The notes: generated from the letters alone by a model not told the origin. DNA of 5,532 nucleotides from Gammaproteobacteria bacterium (GCA_020444765.1 JAGRHW010000249.1:1-5532), one strand, 5' to 3'; shown: positions 1 through 5,532, numbered from the stretch's first letter. Translations and numbers: made by a program.

Positions 1-582
1 GAACTCGGTGACCTCGAAGCGGTGCAGGAAGCCAAGGAGTTCAACATCCCCGTGCTGGCAAAGCTGGTTGACGAAGGCTGGGATATCGTCGGACCGGTTC
101 CTTCCTGCGTCTTGATGTTCAAGCAGGAGCTGCCGCTGATGTTTCCCGATGACAAGGACGTGGCCAAGGTCCAGGCAGCAATCTACGACCCGTTCGAATA
201 CCTGATGCTGCGTAATAAACACGGCAAACTCAAAACGGACTTCAAAAACAAGCTCGGCAAGATCGCCTATCACGCCTCCTGTCATCTGCGCGTGCAAAAG
301 ATCGGGCTGAAAACCCGCGATCTGTTAAACATGGTGCCGGATACGGAGATCGATACCATCGAGCGTTGCTCCGGCCACGACGGCACGTATGCGGTGAAAA
401 GCGAATACCATGATATTTCCGTGAAAATCTGTCGCCCGGTCGTCAACCGCGTGAAAAAAGGCGAGGTCGATCATTATTCCAGCGACTGCCCGATGGCCGG
501 CCAGCAAATCGGCAACGGCCTGAAAGACGGCACTGAACCCGAACATCCGATGAGCCTGCTGCGACAGGCTTACGGTATCTGA
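1..582 (+). CDS. GlpC/HdrB-like cysteine-rich (CCG-domain) Fe-S oxidoreductase subunit, 3' part
   Basis: The 5' end lies outside the window; about 193 C-terminal residues are visible, and the frame is open from base 1. The layout matches the C-terminal half of heterodisulfide-reductase-related / GlpC-like proteins, which bind Fe-S clusters through cysteine-rich CCG domains. Seen: VPSCVLMFKQE (Cys 36 of the visible part), like the end of a first CCG domain. A second domain then follows, with HASCHL (Cys 94), RCSGHDGTYA (Cys 123) and SSDCPMAGQQ (Cys 163). The usual double cysteine CCG is CSG here, and the closing CxxC is reduced to CPMA, so cluster ligation must differ from GlpC. Known: family members pass electrons, often to membrane quinones or a partner oxidoreductase. 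Inferred: with the DUF3501 gene 16 nt downstream, this is the Fe-S protein of a rubrerythrin/DUF3501 oxidative-stress cluster, not the glycerol-3-phosphate dehydrogenase subunit. The family is fairly certain; the substrate is unknown. Confidence 0.82.
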   Translation, partial: ELGDLEAVQEAKEFNIPVLAKLVDEGWDIVGPVPSCVLMFKQELPLMFPDDKDVAKVQAAIYDPFEYLMLRNKHGKLKTDFKNKLGKIAYHASCHLRVQKIGLKTRDLLNMVPDTEIDTIERCSGHDGTYAVKSEYHDISVKICRPVVNRVKKGEVDHYSSDCPMAGQQIGNGLKDGTEPEHPMSLLRQAYGI

Positions 583-586
583 AATC

Positions 587-593
587 AGGAGAG
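587..593 (+). promoter_or_regulatory. Strong Shine-Dalgarno site of the DUF3501 gene
   Basis: AGGAGAG lies 5 nt before the ATG at 599, between the stop of the Fe-S gene at 582 and the DUF3501 start. It fixes this start codon. It also fits translation of both genes from one message. Confidence 0.75.
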
Positions 594-598
594 ACGTA

Positions 599-1192
599 AT
601 GAATCCCTATTCGCCGCTGACGCGCAGTGATCTTTATTCACTGGAAAAGTACTCACAGATCCGCAGTGACTTCCGCCAGCAGGTGATGGCGCACAAAAGC
701 AATCGCCGGTTGGCGCTGGGTGAGCACGTGATGCTGTATTTCGAGGACAGCATGACCATGCATTACCAGATTCAGGAAATGTTGCGCGCCGAGCGTATCT
801 TCGAGTCTGAAGGCATCGAAGAGGAACTGGCTGCCTATAACCCGCTGATCCCCGACGGCAATAACCTCAAGGCGACCATGATGGTGCAATATGCCGATGT
901 GCAGGAGCGTATCGAGGCGCTGTCGCGACTGATCGGTCTGGAGGACAAGGTCTGGCTGCAGGTCCGCGGGCATGAGCGGGTCTATCCGATCTGCGACGAG
1001 GACCTCGAGCGCGATAATGAGGAAAAGACTTCGGCGGTGCATTTTCTGCGTTTTGAATTCAGCGATGCGATGATCGCGGACCTGAAGGCCGGAAAACCGC
1101 TGGCTGGGGGTGTCGATCATCCGAATTATTCGGCAACCGTCGATCCGGTGGCGGAAAATATCGCCGGCGCGCTGACCAGGGATTTCAAATAG
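599..1192 (+). CDS. DUF3501 family protein
   Basis: A 197-residue protein of the DUF3501 family, whose biochemical role is not established. Recognised from the opening NPYSPLTRSDLYSLEKY, the segment ALGEHVMLYFEDSMTMHYQIQEML cut here as two recognisable blocks (GEHVMLYFED around residues 41-50 and MHYQIQEMLRAE around 54-65), the central NPLIPDGNNLKATMM, and the late FLRFEFSD motif followed by HPNYSA. It is acidic and soluble-looking, with no signal peptide or membrane segment. It has a single cysteine, in YPICDED, so it is unlikely to bind an Fe-S cluster by itself. The ATG at 599 has a strong ribosome binding site. It follows the Fe-S protein by 16 nt and very probably shares its transcript. 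Known from genome context, as I recall: DUF3501 genes often sit beside rubrerythrin and this type of Fe-S protein. Inferred: it is an accessory to a peroxide-reducing or Fe-S electron-transfer system. Confidence 0.85.
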   Translation: MNPYSPLTRSDLYSLEKYSQIRSDFRQQVMAHKSNRRLALGEHVMLYFEDSMTMHYQIQEMLRAERIFESEGIEEELAAYNPLIPDGNNLKATMMVQYADVQERIEALSRLIGLEDKVWLQVRGHERVYPICDEDLERDNEEKTSAVHFLRFEFSDAMIADLKAGKPLAGGVDHPNYSATVDPVAENIAGALTRDFK

Positions 1193-1240
1193 CGGGAAAG
1201 CCGCTAAGATAAAACGGCGAGGCGTGTGTCAGCCGTTTTT
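1190..1240. terminator. Tandem-hairpin bidirectional terminator between convergent genes
   Basis: Two hairpins lie back to back. The first is TAGCGG (1190-1195) paired with CCGCTA (1201-1206) across a 5-nt GAAAG loop; its left arm begins with the TAG stop of the DUF3501 gene. The second is AAAACGGC (1211-1218) paired with GCCGTTTT (1232-1239) across a 13-nt loop, ending in TTTTT on the plus strand. Read on the minus strand it ends in a TTTT run as well, so it can stop transcription both ways. Its right arm contains the last sense codons of the fur-like gene, whose stop codon is at 1229-1231. Confidence 0.78.
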
Positions 1241-1657
1241 CACCCGGATAATCAAATCCACACCTTCCAGCGATACGCCTTCCGGTAATTGCGGCAGTTT
1301 ATCGATATGCAGATCGGCGGCGGCGATGTCCGTCAGTTGCCCGGTGTCCACATTGTACATGTGATGATGCGGGCAGGTGTTCGAGTCGTAGAAAACCCGG
1401 CTCGGATCAATCAGCACTTCGCGGATCAGGCCTTTCTCGACAAACAGGTTAAGGGTGTTGTAAACGGTCGCCTTGGAGACCAGCGAAGAGTTGCGGTTGA
1501 CGCCGGCGAGAATTTCGTCGGCCGAGATATGTTGTTTTCGTTCCAGCAGCAAGGCAGCAATGTTCACCCGTTGCGGTGTCGGGTTGATACCGCTTTCTCT
1601 CAGCAACAGGCTGATCTGATGGCGGGATTTCGTTACTGGCTGGCTTAAGCTAGTCAT
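1229..1657 (-). CDS. Fur-superfamily transcriptional repressor, Irr/PerR-like
   Basis: A 142-residue metal- or heme-dependent DNA-binding repressor. The winged-helix domain spans about residues 14-88: NPTPQRVNIAALLL (25-38), the helix region KQHISADEIL with the usual sensor His 43, and the recognition helix region KATVYNTLNLFVEKGLI (62-78). The C-terminal dimerisation/metal domain holds SRVFYDSNTCPHHHMYNV, with Asp 91 and His 97-99. Odd: the CxxC pairs that bind structural zinc in Fur and PerR are absent, and Cys 95 is the only cysteine. This is typical of Irr, the heme-responsive iron regulator of alphaproteobacteria. Cys 95 is followed by Pro, as in heme regulatory motifs. The ATG at 1657 was chosen over an upstream TTG at 1666, which lies within the predicted -10 box. 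Its neighbours suggest it controls the Fe-S/DUF3501 genes and itself. The superfamily is certain; Irr-type sensing is inferred. Confidence 0.9.
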   Translation of the reverse strand: MTSLSQPVTKSRHQISLLLRESGINPTPQRVNIAALLLERKQHISADEILAGVNRNSSLVSKATVYNTLNLFVEKGLIREVLIDPSRVFYDSNTCPHHHMYNVDTGQLTDIAAADLHIDKLPQLPEGVSLEGVDLIIRVKNG

Positions 1658-1665
1658 AAAAATCA

Positions 1666-1693
1666 ATTATACTCAAGTCTTTTTACTTGTCTA
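1666..1693 (-). promoter_or_regulatory. Sigma70-type promoter of the fur-like gene
   Basis: On the minus strand, a perfect TATAAT (1666-1671) lies 16 nt from TAGACA (1688-1693), which matches TTGACA at five of six positions. Transcription would begin near 1659-1660, only 2-3 nt before the ATG at 1657. There is thus no room for a Shine-Dalgarno site, and a leaderless or nearly leaderless mRNA is predicted. Confidence 0.6.
1674..1689. promoter_or_regulatory. Inverted repeat in the fur-like promoter, candidate operator
   Basis: CAAGT (1674-1678) and ACTTG (1685-1689) form a perfect 5-bp dyad with a T-rich 6-nt centre. It fills the spacer between the -10 and -35 boxes of the fur-like gene. A repressor dimer bound here would block the promoter, as expected for autoregulation. 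The sequence does not match the classic Fur box or the Irr iron-control element closely, so the binding protein is inferred from position only. Confidence 0.4.
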
Positions 1694-1807
1694 ATCTTAC
1701 CGAAAGTTGTTGGCAAAACCAGTCCGGAGCTCGCTTTTGTGTGCTTCAGATCGGGTTTTCCCGGCGTTTTATTTATAAAAAAAAAAAAATCGGCCATCAC
1801 CCTTAAG

Positions 1808-2251
1808 ATGTGTATGGATATTCTGCAAATCACTGTCGGCCCGTATCGTTTCAAGGCCAGGCTCGAAACTGAACACGCGCCCCGAACCTGCGCCAGATTC
1901 CTCGAACTCCTGCCGTTCCGGAACAAGGTCATACATTCCCGCTGGAGCGGTGAGGCGGTATGGATTCCGCTTGGCGATTTCGACACCGGGCTGCCGTTTG
2001 AAAACCACACCAGTCATGGCTCGCGTGGCGACTTTCTGTTGTACCCCGGCGGTTTCAGTGAAACAGAGATACTTTTTGTCTACGGAAGTTCCCTGTTTGC
2101 GAGCAAAATGGGGCAGTTGGCCGGCAACCATTTTCTGACCATGATTGAGGGTCATGAGCAGCTCGAAGCGCTGGGTAAAAAAGTTCTCTGGGAAGGTGCG
2201 CAGGACATTCAGTTCAGTCTGCCCGCAAGCAGCGGGAAAGCGTCATCATGA
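1808..2251 (+). CDS. DUF3830 family protein (cyclophilin-like fold)
   Basis: A protein of about 147 residues from ATG 1808, or 145 from the in-frame ATG at 1814. Recognised as DUF3830 by the ordered motifs [77 protein letters not shown] and the closing [13 protein letters not shown]. Known: the family is assigned a cyclophilin-like beta-barrel fold, but no activity is established, and the residues of active prolyl isomerases are not apparent. There is no signal peptide, so it should be cytoplasmic. The start is uncertain. ATG 1808/1814 fits the family's usual N-terminus but has no good ribosome binding site. A GTG at 1739 has a GGAG 9 nt upstream but would add 23 unfamiliar residues, including four lysines from the A run. 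The stop overlaps the rimO start by ATGA, so the two genes are probably co-transcribed and translationally coupled. Confidence 0.8.
   Translation: MCMDILQITVGPYRFKARLETEHAPRTCARFLELLPFRNKVIHSRWSGEAVWIPLGDFDTGLPFENHTSHGSRGDFLLYPGGFSETEILFVYGSSLFASKMGQLAGNHFLTMIEGHEQLEALGKKVLWEGAQDIQFSLPASSGKASS
2234..2251 (+). promoter_or_regulatory. rimO ribosome binding site and ATGA overlap
   Basis: GGGAAAG (2234-2240) lies 7 nt before the rimO ATG at 2248, inside the 3' end of the DUF3830 gene. The ATGA at 2248-2251 combines the rimO start with the TGA stop of DUF3830. This arrangement typically allows terminating ribosomes to restart on the next gene. Confidence 0.65.
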
Positions 2252-3582
2252 GCGAAAACACCCGATCACGTGTTGGCTTCATCAGTCTCGGCTGTCCCAA
2301 GGCGCTGGTCGACTCCGAACGTATTCTGACCCAACTCAGAACCGATGGTTATGAGCTGGTGCCGAGCTACGAAGATGCCGGGCTGGTGGTAGTCAACACC
2401 TGTGGCTTTATCGACAGCGCGGTTGAGGAGTCCCTGCAGGCCATCGGCGAGGCGCTGGACGAAAACGGCAAGGTGGTGGTGACCGGCTGTCTTGGCGTCG
2501 ACGCGGAAAAAATTCTCGGTAAATACCCGCAAGTGCTGGCGGTGACCGGGCCGCAGGCTTACGAGGACGTCGTCAGCGCGGTGCATCGTTACTTGCCGCG
2601 TAATGCAAACCATGACCCCTTCACCGATCTGCTGCCGCCACAGGGTATCAAACTTACGCCGCGTCACTACGCGTATCTGAAAATCTCCGAAGGCTGTAAC
2701 CACCGTTGCAGTTTCTGCATCATCCCGTCGATGCGCGGTGATCTGGTCAGTCGCCCGGCCGGCGAGGTGATGGAGGAGGCGGAACGACTGGTTCAGGCCG
2801 GTGTGAAGGAACTGCTGGTTATTTCCCAGGATACCAGCGCCTACGGGGTTGATCTCAAATACCGGACCGCATTCTGGCGTGGCAGGCCTGTAAAATCCAG
2901 TATGCAGGCCTTGTGCGAGGCACTCGGCTCGCTGGGCGTCTGGGTACGCCTGCATTATGTCTATCCCTATCCGCATGTCGACAAAATCATTCCGCTGATG
3001 GCGGAAGGGCGGATTCTGCCCTATCTGGATATTCCGTTTCAGCACGCCAGTCCGCGCGTGCTGAAAGCCATGAAACGGCCGGCGGCCAGTGAGAACAACC
3101 TGCAACGGATCCGCGCCTGGCGTGAAATCTGTCCGGAGTTGACCATCCGCAGCACCTTTATCGTCGGCTTTCCCGGCGAAACCGAAGCCGAGTTCGAGGA
3201 GCTGCTGGGGTTTCTGGAAGACGCTCAGCTCGATCGGGTCGGCTGCTTCAAATACTCACCGGTCGAGGGTGCAGCGGCCAACCGGCTCGATGGCGCGGTG
3301 CCGGAAGAGGTCAAGGAAGAGCGCTGGCAGCGGTTTATGCAGTTACAGGCGCAAATCAGCGCCGAACGACTGGCGAAAAAAGTCGGCAAGACCCTCGAAG
3401 TCATGGTCGATGAAATCACCCCGGAAGGCGTGATTGCCAGAAGTCATGCCGATGCTCCGGAAATAGACGGTCTGGTTTATCTGGACATACCGGATGGCGT
3501 GGCGCTTCAGCAGGGCGACCGGGTGATGGCGACAGTGACCGGAGCCGACGACTACGACCTCTGGGCCAGCCTGCAACGCTGA
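2248..3582 (+). CDS. rimO: Ribosomal protein S12 methylthiotransferase RimO
   Basis: A 444-residue cytoplasmic radical-SAM enzyme that adds a beta-methylthio group to a conserved aspartate of ribosomal protein S12 (Asp 88/89 in E. coli numbering), using two [4Fe-4S] clusters. It is full length for the family. The N-terminal methylthiotransferase (UPF0004) domain, about 8-118, has the three auxiliary-cluster cysteines Cys 16 ([12 protein letters not shown]), Cys 52 (VNTCGFID) and Cys 81 (VTGCLG). The radical-SAM domain begins near 136 with [18 protein letters not shown], giving Cys 150, 154 and 157 (CxxxCxxC). The block [16 protein letters not shown] is also typical. A C-terminal TRAM domain spans about 379-444 and contributes to S12 recognition. 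[12 protein letters not shown] and the CIIPSMRG continuation favour RimO over the tRNA enzyme MiaB. It overlaps the DUF3830 gene by 4 nt and is convergent with the membrane-protein gene 1 nt away. I see no damage. Confidence 0.97.
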   Translation: MSENTRSRVGFISLGCPKALVDSERILTQLRTDGYELVPSYEDAGLVVVNTCGFIDSAVEESLQAIGEALDENGKVVVTGCLGVDAEKILGKYPQVLAVTGPQAYEDVVSAVHRYLPRNANHDPFTDLLPPQGIKLTPRHYAYLKISEGCNHRCSFCIIPSMRGDLVSRPAGEVMEEAERLVQAGVKELLVISQDTSAYGVDLKYRTAFWRGRPVKSSMQALCEALGSLGVWVRLHYVYPYPHVDKIIPLMAEGRILPYLDIPFQHASPRVLKAMKRPAASENNLQRIRAWREICPELTIRSTFIVGFPGETEAEFEELLGFLEDAQLDRVGCFKYSPVEGAAANRLDGAVPEEVKEERWQRFMQLQAQISAERLAKKVGKTLEVMVDEITPEGVIARSHADAPEIDGLVYLDIPDGVALQQGDRVMATVTGADDYDLWASLQR

Positions 3583-3583
3583 T

Positions 3584-4000
3584 CTATTGCAGGGAAATAT
3601 CCCGCCTGGCGGTAGAAATCGACACAGTAAAACCGGCGATGACATCCGTCAGGGTCAGCATGGTGAGGATCAGAAACGTCGAGTTGCCGACTTCGGCAAC
3701 TGCGATGAATTCGACCAGAAACAGCACGAAAACCAGCATCGACAGGCCGTGATCGACAATCGCCAGCACCGAAGGACGGGTGGCCTTGAGGATTTCCACG
3801 TACAAAAACACGATGCCGACCAGAATAAAAACATGGCTGACGGTCAAGGCCACATGTGCGCCGCTCGACAGGTCGAAATCGTAGATGACCCGGTTCAGCG
3901 TTATCAGCGGGTCCTTGTCGCCGCTGAACGTGACGACGTTGAACGCGATCAACAGAAACGCGAATAAAGGCGTTGAAAGAATCAGTCTGAAAACGTACAA
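3584..4000 (-). CDS. Hypothetical protein with four membrane helices
   Basis: A 138-residue inner-membrane protein that I do not assign to a named family. Hydrophobic segments lie at about 6-25, 48-70, 80-102 and 107-129, and the tail contains ARRD, so the C-terminus is probably cytoplasmic. Polar or ionisable residues sit in or beside the helices: His 49, His 56, Glu 69, His 84, Glu 97 and Glu 103. They could bind a metal or cofactor, but no known motif is evident. The start is a TTG at 4000, with a weak GAG 5 nt upstream. No ATG or GTG occurs between it and the in-frame stop upstream. A TATACT box lies in the leader (4036-4041, minus strand), so the gene may have its own promoter. It ends one base from the rimO stop. 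The composition and open frame support a real gene; the function is unknown. Confidence 0.68.
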   Translation of the reverse strand: MYVFRLILSTPLFAFLLIAFNVVTFSGDKDPLITLNRVIYDFDLSSGAHVALTVSHVFILVGIVFLYVEILKATRPSVLAIVDHGLSMLVFVLFLVEFIAVAEVGNSTFLILTMLTLTDVIAGFTVSISTARRDISLQ

Positions 4001-4083
4001 GATTGCTCGGATCCGCTTTATCGGGGTTTAAACAGAGTATAGAGCGTTTTGCCGGTTTCGTGATTTCGCTGCTTTGCGCCGGT
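4001..4083 (-). promoter_or_regulatory. Leader with a possible -10 box for the membrane-protein gene
   Basis: This 83-nt gap lies between the J-domain gene and the membrane-protein gene. Read on the minus strand it contains TATACT (4036-4041), five of six to the -10 consensus, about 35 nt before the TTG start. A -35 box is poor: ATCACG at 17-nt spacing, three of six. The heptamer GCCGGTT is repeated directly at 4051-4057 and 4078-4084. No convincing terminator hairpin with a T run was found, so read-through from the J-domain gene is possible. Confidence 0.35.
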
Positions 4084-4815
4084 TCAGGCGACGGTTTGCA
4101 AAAGGATTTTTTTCGCCTCGTTGATCTTGGCCGCCAGATAATTACTGCCGCCCTTGTCCGGATGCATGCGTGACATCAAGCGGCGGTGGGCGTCGATGAT
4201 GTCCTGTTTTGTCGCGCCGGGCTGCAGACCCAGGATCTCCCAGGCCTCGTCGAGGCTGGTTTTGTCATTGCCGGCGGTCTGGCTACCGCTGTTCGGCGCA
4301 TCCTGCCATTCCGCGATGCGTTCGCGTTGGATATAGGATTCCAGAACACGCACCGCCTGCGCGTCCCTGGTCTGGCAGAAGCGATAAAACCGCTGCAACT
4401 CGTCGATAGACAATTCGCTCAGATGGCGGCCGCTGAAAGAACCTTCGGTGATTTCCGCGTCCATATGGCCGGAATCGTGATCCAGCGTCATGACAAACAG
4501 CGGGGTGTTGACTTTCGATGTGCGACCGGCCGTTCCGCCCGAATTGATATGTTTGTTATACAGACCGCGCAACTGCGGCCAGTGGCGGACGATCAGCGGA
4601 AAGTAACGCATCGCCGCGGTCATCAGCGCACCGATAGCGGCAAAGATGATTGAGGCGCGTCCGGTTACCGCCATCAGTATTAAAAACAGGCCGCCGACCA
4701 TCAAACCCAGCTTGATCATCTGCTGTTTCGACAGCGGTTTGCGGTTTTTCAGATACAGGCTGTAGATAATGTAGCCGACCGCGGCTATGGCGAGAATCAG
4801 TATGAAACGTGACAC
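4084..4815 (-). CDS. Membrane-anchored J-domain co-chaperone, Pam18/Tim14-like
   Basis: A 243-residue J-protein with its J domain at the C-terminus (about 188-243), unlike classical DnaJ. Seen: hydrophobic helices at about 4-22, 36-50 and 55-69, placing it in the inner membrane; a middle region (about 107-172) with ITEGSFSGRHLSELSIDEL and VRVLESYIQRE; then WEILGLQPGATKQDI, the HPD tripeptide (His 218-Asp 220), and HPDKGGSNYLAAKINEAK. The run from AHRRLMSRMHPDKGGS to the end closely resembles mitochondrial Pam18/Tim14. Known: HPD-containing J domains stimulate the ATPase of Hsp70 (DnaK), and Pam18 does so at the protein import channel. Related proteins are known in alphaproteobacteria. No zinc-finger or substrate-binding DnaJ domains are present. 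The start is a GTG at 4815 with a poor ribosome binding site, and a TGA two codons upstream excludes a longer frame. It follows the VWA gene by 37 nt, and the two are probably co-transcribed. Confidence 0.88.
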   Translation of the reverse strand: MSRFILILAIAAVGYIIYSLYLKNRKPLSKQQMIKLGLMVGGLFLILMAVTGRASIIFAAIGALMTAAMRYFPLIVRHWPQLRGLYNKHINSGGTAGRTSKVNTPLFVMTLDHDSGHMDAEITEGSFSGRHLSELSIDELQRFYRFCQTRDAQAVRVLESYIQRERIAEWQDAPNSGSQTAGNDKTSLDEAWEILGLQPGATKQDIIDAHRRLMSRMHPDKGGSNYLAAKINEAKKILLQTVA

Positions 4816-4852
4816 AGGGATTCAGTCCGGTGAGTGAGGCGAAAGCATACTG

Positions 4853-5532
4853 CTAATTGCCGAGCTGTTCGAGCAATAACGCCGCGCCGCCGTGTTTGTC
4901 GCGGGAAAGTTTCTGCAGTGCTTCACGGCCGCCGGCGGCATAAGCCGCGACCGCATTGAGTAACTCGCCGAGCCGTTGCGGGCTGTTCTGGTCGAAGGCG
5001 CAATAAGCGCCGCCGCTGATTTTCGCGAGCTGTGCAAAGGTACGACGCGCAAAAGCGTCATGGCCTTCCTGGAAGATAAACATCGGCAGGCCGATGATCT
5101 TCAGCTTGCCGGCAAGTTTTGCCAGTGAGTCGGCATCCTCCTCGACGCAATCGCCGATAAAAACCAGCGCCTGAACGTTTGTTGTTTCGGATTCGCCGAG
5201 CGCGTGGCGGATCAGTCGGCCGATCTGTGTCGTACCGGCCGCGCAATGCACCGATTGCATCAGCTTCAGCAACGCCTGTGGCTTGTTTACCCAGTTCGAG
5301 GCGCGACATTCACCGTGCCCGCGATAATAGAGCAGCTGCACGTCGAGTGCGCCGATGCCTTTGGTTTTCAGGAACATATCGCCCTGCAACTGCGTAGCCC
5401 GATCCCAGGTCGGCTGCCGGCTGGCGGTCGCATCCATGGCAAAGATCAGCTTGCCGCGTCCATCCGGCGCTTTCGACAGCGGGGTTTTCTGTACCTGTTC
5501 GAGAAACTGCTCGACCTCGCTGGCGGTCGCGA
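4853..5532 (-). CDS. VWA-domain protein, 5' end cut off by the window
   Basis: 225 residues are visible; the frame stays open to the right edge (first complete codon at 5530-5528), so the start lies just beyond. The visible protein begins ATASEVEQFLEQV, then PDGRGKLIFAMDATASRQPTWDRA. This is a von Willebrand factor A domain: the MIDAS metal site appears as Asp 33-x-Thr 35-x-Ser 37, with the next ligands likely Thr 100 or Thr 101 (AGTTQIGRL) and Asp 127 (FIGDCVEED). Beta-strands such as DVQLLYYRG, VQALVFIG and IIGLPMFIFQEG fit the Rossmann-like fold. No signal peptide or membrane segment is visible. Known: such domains bind divalent metal and mediate protein contacts. The ATG at 5437 is internal, because conserved sequence lies upstream of it. 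With the J-protein 37 nt downstream it forms a likely two-gene operon. Its partner and process are unknown. Confidence 0.85.
   Translation of the reverse strand, partial: ATASEVEQFLEQVQKTPLSKAPDGRGKLIFAMDATASRQPTWDRATQLQGDMFLKTKGIGALDVQLLYYRGHGECRASNWVNKPQALLKLMQSVHCAAGTTQIGRLIRHALGESETTNVQALVFIGDCVEEDADSLAKLAGKLKIIGLPMFIFQEGHDAFARRTFAQLAKISGGAYCAFDQNSPQRLGELLNAVAAYAAGGREALQKLSRDKHGGAALLLEQLGN

Larger units (their letters stand above)
1658..1807. other. Divergent intergenic region with a 13-A run
   Basis: This region separates the fur-like gene from the DUF3830 gene. Besides the minus-strand promoter and dyad, it holds a TTGGCA box (1710-1715, five of six to the -35 consensus) pointing right but without a clear -10 partner. 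It also holds a short CGGG/CCCG hairpin (1752-1763) followed by T-rich sequence, and an uninterrupted run of 13 A (1777-1789). A GGAG-GTG pair (1726-1741) opens a frame continuous with the DUF3830 gene. The translated extension looks non-coding, being a short lysine-rich stretch read from the A run. The rightward promoter could not be placed with confidence. Confidence 0.5.

Noticed and set aside
653..1120. Open frame of 155 codons on the minus strand within the DUF3501 gene
   Set aside because: The plus-strand gene has family motifs and a strong ribosome binding site; the antisense frame has neither.
1664..1666. TTG start three codons upstream of the fur-like ATG
   Set aside because: It overlaps the predicted -10 box and lies upstream of the predicted transcription start. 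The added residues Ile-Phe are not family features.
1752..1763. CGGG-TTTT-CCCG hairpin followed by T-rich sequence as an attenuator ahead of DUF3830
   Set aside because: A 4-bp stem is too weak, the following T tract is interrupted, and no rightward promoter upstream of it could be defined.
2266..3105. Long open frame of 279 codons on the minus strand within rimO
   Set aside because: It lies wholly opposite rimO, whose cysteine motifs and full length are certain. The translated antisense protein is His/Arg/Gln-rich without recognisable domains, as is usual for the shadow of a GC-rich gene.
3592..3603. GGGA/TCCC inverted repeat just after rimO as a terminator
   Set aside because: The stem is only 4 bp, has no T run on either strand, and lies inside the membrane-protein gene.
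3587..3967. Open frame of 126 codons on the plus strand opposite the four-helix membrane protein
   Set aside because: Its product is an improbable run of Asp, Gln, His and Arg, the expected mirror of a hydrophobic protein. The minus-strand reading gives four regular membrane segments.
5435..5437. ATG as the start of the VWA protein
   Set aside because: The frame continues upstream to the window edge with family-like sequence (GRGKLIFA and ATASEVEQFL). A start at this ATG would remove the first beta-strand of the domain.

Overview
The window looks like ordinary chromosomal DNA of a proteobacterium, most likely a gammaproteobacterium. It is moderately GC-rich and densely coded, with seven recognisable protein genes plus one unassigned membrane protein. 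The gammaproteobacterial placement rests on the character of RimO, the DUF3501 protein and the DUF3830 protein. It is an inference, because no rRNA or other marker is present. I see no tRNA, rRNA, insertion sequence, CRISPR array or prophage gene.

Left part (1-1240): the 3' end of a GlpC/HdrB-like cysteine-rich Fe-S protein is followed after 16 nt by a DUF3501 gene with a strong ribosome binding site. As I recall, this pair usually follows a rubrerythrin gene, which would lie left of the window. The pair ends at two tandem hairpins that also serve as the terminator of the convergent gene. That gene (1229-1657, minus strand) encodes a Fur-superfamily repressor of Irr/PerR type. It lacks the usual C-terminal CxxC zinc site, and its only cysteine lies in a CPHHH motif. 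Together these genes suggest a peroxide/iron/heme-responsive oxidative-stress module.

Middle (1658-3582): a 150-nt divergent regulatory region carries a good sigma70-type promoter for the fur-like gene, with an inverted repeat between its -35 and -10 boxes, and a run of 13 A. To the right, a DUF3830 (cyclophilin-like) gene overlaps rimO by ATGA. RimO is the ribosomal protein S12 methylthiotransferase and all six of its cluster cysteines are intact.

Right part (3584-5532, all minus strand): a small protein with four membrane helices lies tail-to-tail with rimO, one base away. Upstream of it are a membrane-anchored J-domain protein resembling mitochondrial Pam18/Tim14 and a VWA-domain protein cut off by the window edge. 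The VWA and J-protein genes are 37 nt apart and probably form an operon.

I found no convincing entirely new system. The most interesting points are the Irr-like regulator with its CPHHH motif and near-leaderless promoter geometry, the altered CCG motif of the Fe-S protein, and the pairing of a VWA protein with a Pam18-like J-protein.
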